Shown piece after piece: positions 48,797-59,457 of a stretch of DNA of 59,457 nt (the first letter of the stretch is position 1; every line of letters starts with the position of its first letter). The notes under the pieces were generated by a model that did no database searches, was not told where the DNA came from, and was given only the letters and a program-made list of their open reading frames with translations. A program made the position numbers and the translations under genes. The DNA is taken from assembly GCF_002902345.1 (NCBI RefSeq), contig NZ_PPQB01000029.1:51489-110945 (forward strand), in the 5' to 3' direction. The DNA is from Staphylococcus arlettae (GTDB taxonomy: Bacteria > Bacillota > Bacilli > Staphylococcales > Staphylococcaceae).

Positions 48797-49324
48797 ATGA
48801 AGGAAGATTTGCAGTTATTGCTTAATGAACTCAAAGCGCGTGAATTTTTTGTTGAAGATGAATTGTGCCTGATTGGTTGTTCGACATCCGAGGTCATAGG
48901 TGAGCGAATTGGTTCCGTTGGTTCTATGGAAGTAGCAGAAACAATATATAATTTGTTAGCGACTATAGAACGAGAAACAGGCGTGTCTTTCGTATTTCAG
49001 GGCTGTGAACATATTAATCGAGCAGTAACTATTGATCGATCCAACTTTGACCCACATACGATGGAAGAAGTTACAGTAGTGCCAGATGTTCACGCTGGAG
49101 GTAGTTTAGCTACTTATGCTTATAGTCAATTAAATGATCCAATGGTTGTAGAGACTATTTCAGTACCTAAAGGAATAGATATTGGTCAAACATTAATTGG
49201 TATGCATATACAACATGTGGCTATCCCTGAACGTACTAGTGTAAAACGAATTGGTGAAGCGAATGTAACGATTGCATCATCTAGACCTAAGAAAATTGGT
49301 GGCGAACGAGCGAAATATAACTAA
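48797..49324 (+). CDS. UPF0340 family protein (YwlG)
   Basis: A 175-residue cytoplasmic protein of unknown function found next to glyA in many Firmicutes. The conserved segments [64 protein letters not shown] and [13 protein letters not shown] fit the UPF0340/TIGR01440 family. The ATG at 48797 follows AAAGGGGTGGG; the open frame extends 26 codons upstream without a ribosome site. It is probably co-transcribed with glyA (23-bp gap). Confidence 0.93.
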   Translation: MKEDLQLLLNELKAREFFVEDELCLIGCSTSEVIGERIGSVGSMEVAETIYNLLATIERETGVSFVFQGCEHINRAVTIDRSNFDPHTMEEVTVVPDVHAGGSLATYAYSQLNDPMVVETISVPKGIDIGQTLIGMHIQHVAIPERTSVKRIGEANVTIASSRPKKIGGERAKYN

Positions 49325-49347
49325 TACAGAAACGAGGGAATTTACCA

Positions 49348-50586
49348 ATGTCATTTATTCAAAAGCAAGATAAAGAAATTTATGAAGTGATTCAAAATGA
49401 ATTTAACCGTCAAAACAACAACATCGAGCTTATAGCTTCAGAAAACTTCGTGTCAGAAGCAGTAATGGAAGCACAAGGATCAGTATTAACAAATAAATAT
49501 GCTGAAGGCTATCCTAACCGCAGATATTATGGTGGTTGTGAATTCGTTGATGTCTCTGAAAGCTTAGCAATAGAAAGAGCTAAACAATTGTTTGGTGCAG
49601 AACATGTTAATGTTCAACCACATTCAGGCTCTCAAGCAAATATGGCAGTTTACTTAGTTGCACTTGAACATGGTGACACTGTATTAGGAATGAACTTAAG
49701 CCACGGTGGTCATTTAACTCATGGCGCACCAGTTAACTTTAGTGGCCAATTTTATAACTTTGTAGACTATGGCGTTGACAAAGATACTGAAAAAATCGAT
49801 TACGATGAAGTTTTAAGCATCGCTAAGCAACACAAACCTAAATTAATCGTAGCAGGAGCTTCAGCTTATCCACGAGAAATTGACTTCAAACGATTTAAAG
49901 AAATCGCAGACGAAGTAGGGGCTAAATTAATGGTAGATATGGCACATATCGCAGGACTAGTAGCAGTTGGTTTACATCAAAACCCTGTTGAGTATGCAGA
50001 TTTTGTTACTACTACTACGCACAAAACATTACGTGGGCCTCGTGGTGGTATGATTTTATGTAAGGAAGAATATAAAAAAGAAATTGATAAAAAAATCTTC
50101 CCTGGTATTCAAGGTGGTCCATTAGAACATGTTATTGCCGGTAAAGCGATTGCTTTTGGTGAAGCATTACAAGACGAATTTAAAACATACCAAGAGCAAG
50201 TCATCAAAAATGCTCAAACTTTAGCATCAACATTGACAAACGAAGGTTTCAGAGTTGTTTCAGGAGGTACTGATAATCATCTTGTAGCAGTTGATGTTAA
50301 ATCATCAGTTGGTATCACAGGTAAAATTGCTGAAGAAACATTAGATGCGATTGGTATTACATGTAACAAGAACACAATACCATTCGATCAAGAAAAACCA
50401 TTTGTTACAAGTGGTATTAGATTAGGAACGCCTGCAGCAACTACTAGAGGTTTTGATAAAAAAGCATTCGAAGAAGTTGGAAAAATTATTAGTTTAGTGC
50501 TTAAGAATCCAGAAGATGAAAAAACTTTAGAAGAAGGTAAATCTAGAGTGAAGGCATTAACTACAAATCATCCTTTATACAATTAA
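49348..50586 (+). CDS. glyA: Serine hydroxymethyltransferase
   Basis: Transfers the hydroxymethyl carbon of serine to tetrahydrofolate, giving glycine and methylene-THF. The 412-residue PLP enzyme of fold type I has the Schiff-base lysine K226 in [14 protein letters not shown], plus [21 protein letters not shown] and [22 protein letters not shown] lies ahead of the ATG. The ywlG-glyA-upp order is typical. Confidence 0.98.
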   Translation: MSFIQKQDKEIYEVIQNEFNRQNNNIELIASENFVSEAVMEAQGSVLTNKYAEGYPNRRYYGGCEFVDVSESLAIERAKQLFGAEHVNVQPHSGSQANMAVYLVALEHGDTVLGMNLSHGGHLTHGAPVNFSGQFYNFVDYGVDKDTEKIDYDEVLSIAKQHKPKLIVAGASAYPREIDFKRFKEIADEVGAKLMVDMAHIAGLVAVGLHQNPVEYADFVTTTTHKTLRGPRGGMILCKEEYKKEIDKKIFPGIQGGPLEHVIAGKAIAFGEALQDEFKTYQEQVIKNAQTLASTLTNEGFRVVSGGTDNHLVAVDVKSSVGITGKIAEETLDAIGITCNKNTIPFDQEKPFVTSGIRLGTPAATTRGFDKKAFEEVGKIISLVLKNPEDEKTLEEGKSRVKALTTNHPLYN

Positions 50587-50604
50587 TATTAGGAGGGAAA
50601 TGAA

Positions 50605-51234
50605 ATGGGCAAGGTTCATGTTTTTGACCATCCATTAATTCAACACAAATTAAGTTATATTCGTGACGTAAATACTGGCACAAAAGAATTCAGAGAATTA
50701 GTTGACGAAGTCGGTATGTTAATGGCGTATGAAGTAACAAGAGATTTAGATTTACAGGACGTTGAAATCGAAACACCAGTGACAAAAATGGTAGCAAAAC
50801 GTTTAACAGGTAAAAAATTAGCGTTTGTTCCAATTTTAAGAGCTGGCTTAGGCATGACACAAGGTATTCTTAACCTCGTGCCAGCGGCTAGAATAGGTCA
50901 TATTGGATTATATAGAGATCCAAAGACTTTAGAGGCAATAGAATACTTTGCTAAATTACCACAAGATATTGAAGAGCGTGAAATTGTTGTAGTTGATCCT
51001 ATGTTAGCAACAGGTTCTTCTGCTATAGAAGCAATTAATTCATTGAAAAAACGCGGGGCGAAACATATTCGTTTTATGTGTTTAGTTGCTGCACCTGAAG
51101 GTGTAGAAAAGATGAAAGAAGCGCATGAAGATGTAGATATCTACATTGCTGCATTAGATGATAGATTAGACGAACATGCATATGTAACACCTGGTTTAGG
51201 TGATGCTGGTGATCGTTTGTTTGGTACAAAATAG
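50605..51234 (+). CDS. upp: Uracil phosphoribosyltransferase
   Basis: Salvages uracil with PRPP to UMP. The 209-residue protein has the PRPP-binding loop [17 protein letters not shown], the N-terminal [13 protein letters not shown] and the uracil-binding end [24 protein letters not shown] precedes the ATG, 18 bases after glyA. mnaA starts 22 bases after its stop, so upp and mnaA may be co-transcribed. Confidence 0.98.
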   Translation: MGKVHVFDHPLIQHKLSYIRDVNTGTKEFRELVDEVGMLMAYEVTRDLDLQDVEIETPVTKMVAKRLTGKKLAFVPILRAGLGMTQGILNLVPAARIGHIGLYRDPKTLEAIEYFAKLPQDIEEREIVVVDPMLATGSSAIEAINSLKKRGAKHIRFMCLVAAPEGVEKMKEAHEDVDIYIAALDDRLDEHAYVTPGLGDAGDRLFGTK

Positions 51235-51256
51235 TGACATCCAGGAGTGGAGTAAA

Positions 51257-52387
51257 ATGAAGAAAATTATGACTGTTTTTGGCACTCGTCCAGAAGCAGT
51301 GAAAATGGCACCTCTGGTCAAAGCATTACAAGAAAGTAATGCTTTGGAGCCAGTAGTCGTAGTTTCAGCACAACACCGAGAAATGTTAGATGGTGTTTTA
51401 GATACTTTTAACATTCAACCAGACTATGATTTAGATATAATGACGCAAGGTCAAACATTATCACAAATTACGTCGAAAGTGTTAATGAAGCTCGAAAGTG
51501 TTATTCAAGAAGAACAACCGGATATGATTTTGGTACATGGTGATACTATGACCACGTTTGCTGGTAGCTTAGCTGCATTTTACAATCAAGTTCCTATTGG
51601 TCATGTTGAGGCAGGATTGAGAACATGGGATAAATATGCTCCGTTTCCTGAAGAAATGAATAGACAAATGGTAGGGGTAATGGCAGATTTAAATTTTGCC
51701 CCTACATTTAATGCTGCCCAAAATTTGCTAGATGAAAACAAATCAGAGGAGAGTATTGTAGTAACTGGAAATACAGCGATTGATGCTATGAAAACTACAA
51801 TAAAAACACACTATGATTCAGCAATTCTCAAACGCCATCCCGGTAAACGTATTGTTTTATTAACTGCTCATCGTAGAGAGAATATTGGCGAACCTATGGA
51901 ACGTATTTTTCAAGCTGTACGTAATATTGTTGAGACGTATAGCGATGTGGTAGTTGTCTATCCAATGCACAAAAACCCAAAGGTAAGAGCAATTGCAAAT
52001 AATTATTTGGCAGGACATGACAGAATAGAATTAATAGAACCATTAGGTGTAACTGATTTTCACAATTTTGCAAATCAGTCGTATATTATCCTAACCGATT
52101 CTGGTGGCATCCAAGAAGAAGCGCCATCACTTGGTAAACCTGTCTTAGTGTTAAGAGATGCAACAGAACGACCTGAAGGAGTAACGGCTGGCACATTAAA
52201 AATTGTAGGTACTTCAACAGCAACAATAGAACAAGCAACTAAAGAGCTTTTAGATAATCAGCATAGCTACGAAGCAATGAGTGAAGCAAAAAACCCTTAT
52301 GGTGATGGCAATGCATCGAGTCGCATTTGTGAGCATATTAAATATTATTTTGGCATAATTGATAAAAAGCCAAATTCATTTGTTTAA
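51257..52387 (+). CDS. mnaA: UDP-N-acetylglucosamine 2-epimerase (non-hydrolysing)
   Basis: Interconverts UDP-GlcNAc and UDP-ManNAc for the wall teichoic acid linkage unit and capsule. The 376-residue GT-B-fold protein keeps FGTRPEAVKMAPLV, VHGDTMTTFAGSLAAFY, GHVEAGLRT, PFPEEMNRQM, HRRENIG, and TDSGGIQEEAPSLGKPVLVLRDATERPE. The ATG at 51257 is preceded by AGGAGTGGAG; the long frame into upp is rejected. It lies between upp and atpI, as in S. aureus. No clear terminator follows before the atp promoter. Confidence 0.96.
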   Translation: MKKIMTVFGTRPEAVKMAPLVKALQESNALEPVVVVSAQHREMLDGVLDTFNIQPDYDLDIMTQGQTLSQITSKVLMKLESVIQEEQPDMILVHGDTMTTFAGSLAAFYNQVPIGHVEAGLRTWDKYAPFPEEMNRQMVGVMADLNFAPTFNAAQNLLDENKSEESIVVTGNTAIDAMKTTIKTHYDSAILKRHPGKRIVLLTAHRRENIGEPMERIFQAVRNIVETYSDVVVVYPMHKNPKVRAIANNYLAGHDRIELIEPLGVTDFHNFANQSYIILTDSGGIQEEAPSLGKPVLVLRDATERPEGVTAGTLKIVGTSTATIEQATKELLDNQHSYEAMSEAKNPYGDGNASSRICEHIKYYFGIIDKKPNSFV

Positions 52388-52441
52388 ATGTGACAATTTT
52401 ATGTCGACTGCAAAAAAACTTATTTAACAATTTTAATAGAA

Positions 52442-52470
52442 TTGACACGACTTACAGGCTATATTATTAT
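52442..52470 (+). promoter_or_regulatory. Promoter of the ATP synthase operon
   Basis: TTGACA (52442-52447), a 17-bp spacer and TATTAT (52465-52470), giving a leader of about 55 nt before atpI. Confidence 0.7.
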
Positions 52471-52532
52471 TAAATTTGTATGAGTGGAACGGTTTTCATA
52501 AACGAATGAAATAGACGAAATGAGGCACAAAA

Positions 52533-52889
52533 TTGAAACGTTTCTCCATCATTTTCAATCAATATATACAATACTATCTATACTTATTAATTGTATTGAT
52601 TATTGTGTTTTTTTTCACACAATCACCTTTTATATTGGGGTTAATCATAGGTACTGTTGGTTCGTTACTCAATACGATTATTTTCGAATATTACTTAGCG
52701 AAAGCTAAGAAGAGTGACACGATACATATTTCTACGGGCAATATTTGGAGATATTTGGTAGCGATTTTAGCTTGTACCATATGGGTCTTTTTTAAAGACA
52801 ATATCAATATTTTTGGTGTGGCTTTAGGTTTAATGATTTCTTATGTTGTGGTAACAATTAAACCGTTTATTCATAAGAAAAAAAACTAG
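52533..52889 (+). CDS. atpI: ATP synthase subunit I (AtpI)
   Basis: A 118-residue membrane protein that helps assemble the c-ring. Four hydrophobic helices (about 11-32, 35-52, 68-85 and 88-108) and a lysine-rich end (FIHKKKN) fit the family. The initiation codon is TTG at 52533, seven bases after ATGAGG; a TTG start is compatible with low expression of this assembly factor relative to the structural subunits. It is the first gene of the atp operon. Confidence 0.9.
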   Translation: MKRFSIIFNQYIQYYLYLLIVLIIVFFFTQSPFILGLIIGTVGSLLNTIIFEYYLAKAKKSDTIHISTGNIWRYLVAILACTIWVFFKDNINIFGVALGLMISYVVVTIKPFIHKKKN

Positions 52890-52903
52890 TAAAAGAGAGG
52901 TGA

Positions 52904-53632
<729 letters not shown>

Positions 53633-53658
53633 AAATAAAATTATAAAACAATTTTTAG

Positions 53659-53883
<225 letters not shown>

Positions 53884-53898
53884 TTACACTTTAAAAAA

Positions 53899-53924
53899 GG
53901 CGAAGTCGTTTTTTGACTTTCGCC
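53899..53924 (+). other. Intercistronic hairpin between atpE and atpF
   Basis: GGCGAAGTC (53899-53907) pairs with GACTTTCGCC (53915-53924) with a one-base bulge and a T-rich loop. ATTCGTTTTT follows, so the T run is five bases away and termination would be weak. It could protect the upstream atpBE message or act as a partial terminator. Confidence 0.55.
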
Positions 53925-53980
53925 ATTCGTTTTTATCTAACAGCAAATAGTTACAATGAAAGAAAGGAGTGTATGAGCTA

Positions 53981-54508
53981 GTGAATGCGATGACAAATAC
54001 ATTAGTATTAGGTGCAAGCCAAGCTAGTGGTGTTCAGTGGGGTACGATCATTGTTACCTTAATTACTTTTCTTGTTTTATTAGCATTATTGAAAAAGTTT
54101 GCATGGGGTCCTTTAAAAGAAGTTATGGACAAACGTGAACGTGATATAAATAAAGACATTGATGATGCTGAACAAGCTAAATTAAATGCACAAAAATTAG
54201 AAGAACAAAATAAACAAACTTTAAAAGAAACACAGGACGAGGTTCACAAAATACTAGAAGACGCAAAAGTACAAGCACGTCAACAACATGAAGAAATTAT
54301 CAATGAAGCTAATGTACGCGCAAATGGCATGATTGAAACAGCACAAAATGAAATCAACAGCCAAAAAGAACGTGCAATTGCGGATATTAATAATCAAGTG
54401 TCTGACTTGTCGGTACTAATTGCATCTAAAGTATTACAAAAAGAAATTAGTGACCAAGATCAAAAAGAACTAGTTGCTAAGTACCTTAAAGAGGCAGGGG
54501 ATAAATAA
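53981..54508 (+). CDS. atpF: ATP synthase F0 subunit b
   Basis: Peripheral stalk subunit. The 175 residues have an N-terminal membrane helix (about 17-38, [23 protein letters not shown]), then a long charged coiled coil (about 45-165; [29 protein letters not shown]...). I choose GTG 53981 ([13 protein letters not shown]), about 11 bases after AAAGGAG, by analogy with the S. aureus start. ATG 53990 is the alternative, and the GTG at 53969 lies in the ribosome site. Its stop shares one base with the atpH start. Confidence 0.92.
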   Translation: MNAMTNTLVLGASQASGVQWGTIIVTLITFLVLLALLKKFAWGPLKEVMDKRERDINKDIDDAEQAKLNAQKLEEQNKQTLKETQDEVHKILEDAKVQARQQHEEIINEANVRANGMIETAQNEINSQKERAIADINNQVSDLSVLIASKVLQKEISDQDQKELVAKYLKEAGDK

Positions 54509-55047
54509 TGGCTATTGTAGCTAACAAGTATGCTAAAGCATTATTTGACGCTTCTAAAGATGCAGAAATACTAGATAGTGTTTATGACGAGTTTTCAATA
54601 ATCCATGAGGCTGTACAATCTGAGATTCCTAATTTAGTAGCAATGGATCAGGATCCTCAAATAGATGGTCATCATCGTCGTAGAATCGTAGGTATTGTAT
54701 TTGGTAATTCTAATCAATACATACAAAATATGCTGATGATTCTTGCATCCAATCGTCATTTAGGGCTAATCGATAAAATTTATAATGCATTTACTCAACA
54801 ATACAACGAATTTTACAATCGTGATTATGCAGTAGTTGAATCTGTATATGAATTGTCAGAACAAGAATTATCAGAAATTGAAACAATAATAACAAATAAA
54901 ACGCAATTATCTAAAGTCATTCTTTCAAATGAAATTAACCCTGCTTTAATAGGTGGTATTAGAATTAATGTAGGTACAAAAGTAATGGATGCAAGTATAC
55001 AAAATGATCTTGCACAGTTAGAAAAACATTTCAAAAGAGTGAACTAA
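54508..55047 (+). CDS. atpH: ATP synthase F1 subunit delta
   Basis: Links the peripheral stalk to the top of the alpha3beta3 head. The 179-residue OSCP/delta protein has an N-terminal helical domain ([29 protein letters not shown]) and a C-terminal segment PALIGGIRINVGTKVMDASIQNDLAQLEKHF that is the family signature. It overlaps atpF by one base (TAATG), with GGCAGGGG as a ribosome site in the end of atpF. Confidence 0.97.
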   Translation: MAIVANKYAKALFDASKDAEILDSVYDEFSIIHEAVQSEIPNLVAMDQDPQIDGHHRRRIVGIVFGNSNQYIQNMLMILASNRHLGLIDKIYNAFTQQYNEFYNRDYAVVESVYELSEQELSEIETIITNKTQLSKVILSNEINPALIGGIRINVGTKVMDASIQNDLAQLEKHFKRVN

Positions 55048-55070
55048 TAAATATTAAAGGAGTGACATAG

Positions 55071-56579
<1,509 letters not shown>

Positions 56580-56588
56580 TTAATATAA

Positions 56589-57476
<888 letters not shown>

Positions 57477-57484
57477 AATAATAA

Positions 57485-58912
<1,428 letters not shown>

Positions 58913-58930
58913 AATTAGGAGGTAAGGATA

Positions 58931-59335
58931 ATGAACACATTAACCCTAAATATTGTCACTCCTAATGGTGCTGTATACGAACGTGAAGACATTGAACTTG
59001 CTGTATTACAAACTACAGCTGGCGAAATGGGTGTCATGTGGGGACATATTCCTACAGTTGCAGCATTAAAAATCGGCTATGTCAAAGTGAATTTTGATAG
59101 TGGTTCAGAATATATTGCAGTGAGTGAAGGCTTTGTTGAGGTTAGACAACATAAATTATCAGTTATTGTACAAACTGCAGAACGTGCGAATGAAATAGAT
59201 GTCGCTAGAGCACAATTAGCGAAATCAAAAGCAGAATCGCACTTGGCTAATGAAGACGACAACAGTGATATCTATAGAGCAAAACGCGCGTTAGAACGTG
59301 CAAATAATAGATTACGTGTCGCTGAATTACAATAA
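58931..59335 (+). CDS. atpC: ATP synthase F1 subunit epsilon
   Basis: Rotor foot and regulatory inhibitor of ATP hydrolysis. The 134 residues have the N-terminal beta sandwich (LTLNIVTPNGAVYEREDIELAVLQTTAGEMGVMWGHIP ... GFVEVRQHKLSVIVQTAE) and two C-terminal helices (ARAQLAKSKAESHL and IYRAKRALERANNRLRVAELQ). TTAGGAGG precedes the ATG. It is the last gene of the operon; the terminator hairpin starts 7 bases after its stop. Confidence 0.98.
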   Translation: MNTLTLNIVTPNGAVYEREDIELAVLQTTAGEMGVMWGHIPTVAALKIGYVKVNFDSGSEYIAVSEGFVEVRQHKLSVIVQTAERANEIDVARAQLAKSKAESHLANEDDNSDIYRAKRALERANNRLRVAELQ

Positions 59336-59341
59336 ATTAAT

Positions 59342-59382
59342 AAAGAGGTTGGGACAATATTAATTTGTTCCAACCTCTTTTC
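59342..59382 (+). terminator. Terminator of the atp operon (left half of repeat copy 3)
   Basis: AAAGAGGTTGGGACA pairs with TGTTCCAACCTCTTT (59342-59356 with about 59366-59380, one G-T pair), followed by TT. It forms the first hairpin of the third dispersed repeat. Confidence 0.85.
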
Positions 59383-59457
59383 ATTTTGGCAGTAGCTGAC
59401 TGCATTGAAAATGCGCTTCAAATCAAGCTTTTTTCAATGCTAGTCATCCTTGCCGGG
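59342..59457 (+). repeat. Dispersed two-hairpin repeat, copy 3 (cut by the window end)
   Basis: The terminator hairpin above is followed by GGCAGTAGCTGACTGCATTG through TTTTTTCAATGCTAGTCATC and CTTGCCGGG, where the window ends. In this copy the second hairpin is the best paired of the three (GACTGCATTGAAAA against TTTTCAATGC-TAGTC, with one bulged base). Confidence 0.85.

Noticed and set aside
52388..52441. Terminator between mnaA and the atp operon
   Set aside because: No stable hairpin with a T run was found, so transcription from mnaA may read into atpI.

Overview
The window is a continuous stretch of a Staphylococcus core chromosome. The AT-rich composition, strong AGGAGG ribosome sites, the rpoE-pyrG-DUF2529-fba-murZ-rho-rpmE2-tdk-prfA-prmC-ywlC-ptpB-ywlG-glyA-upp-mnaA-atp gene order of Firmicutes, CzrA/CzrB, the type II pantothenate kinase CoaW and the staphylococcal 'tgggac' hairpin repeats all point to this genus. 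Many proteins resemble S. aureus relatives but are clearly diverged (for example RocF, the RpoE tail, AtpE and PrmC). I therefore read it as a non-aureus staphylococcus, possibly close to the aureus group, and do not name a species. I saw no prophage, insertion sequence, CRISPR array or rRNA.

Layout. 1-4600: tRNA-Lys, arginase rocF, then cdaA-cdaR-glmM (c-di-AMP synthesis coupled to phosphoglucosamine mutase). 4600-10000: the mannitol PTS operon mtlA-mtlR-mtlF-mtlD on the minus strand, lying between glmM and glmS. 9960-12250: glmS with its glucosamine-6-phosphate-responsive self-cleaving ribozyme leader. 12300-23800: an accessory-metabolism stretch with a DUF2200 protein, a lone ABC ATPase, a HAD phosphatase, an unknown multi-pass membrane protein, a metallophosphoesterase, the zinc efflux pair czrA-czrB, an NAD(P)-binding protein, a GntR/FCD regulator, manA, a small membrane protein, an EVE-EVE-degenerate-AAA protein, a DCC thiol protein and a PerR-type dps. 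23800-28200: nucleoside salvage, deoD (minus) facing deoC-pdp-deoB. 28200-34200: luxS, an M20 amidohydrolase translationally coupled to an ATP-grasp ligase, a duplicated DUF2750 protein, coaW and a double-GNAT protein. 34280-44420: rpoE, pyrG with a CTP-sensing attenuator, DUF2529, fba, murZ, an HxlR regulator, aldA, rho and rpmE2. 44600-51240: tdk-prfA-prmC, then ywlC-ptpB, ywlG, glyA and upp. 51250-59457: mnaA and the complete ATP synthase operon atpIBEFHAGDC, ending in a dispersed repeat.

Functional threads. Amino-sugar flux to the cell wall is represented by glmS, glmM, murZ, mnaA and manA. Nucleotide supply is represented by pyrG, tdk, upp, deoB, deoC, deoD and pdp. Several RNA-level controls are readable directly: the glmS ribozyme, the pyrG reiterative-G attenuator, a 32-bp perfect palindrome that swallows the ribosome site of ywlC, and a hairpin between atpE and atpF. 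Protein-operator sites are also visible: the PerR box of dps, the czr inverted repeat and a probable MtlR site.

The most interesting less-described items are the EVE-EVE-pseudo-McrB protein (21173-22555), the amidohydrolase/ATP-grasp pair (28875-31249), the minimal upstream ORF that ends one base before the glmS ribozyme cleavage site, the SD-sequestering palindrome at 47148-47179, and three copies of a two-hairpin intergenic repeat.
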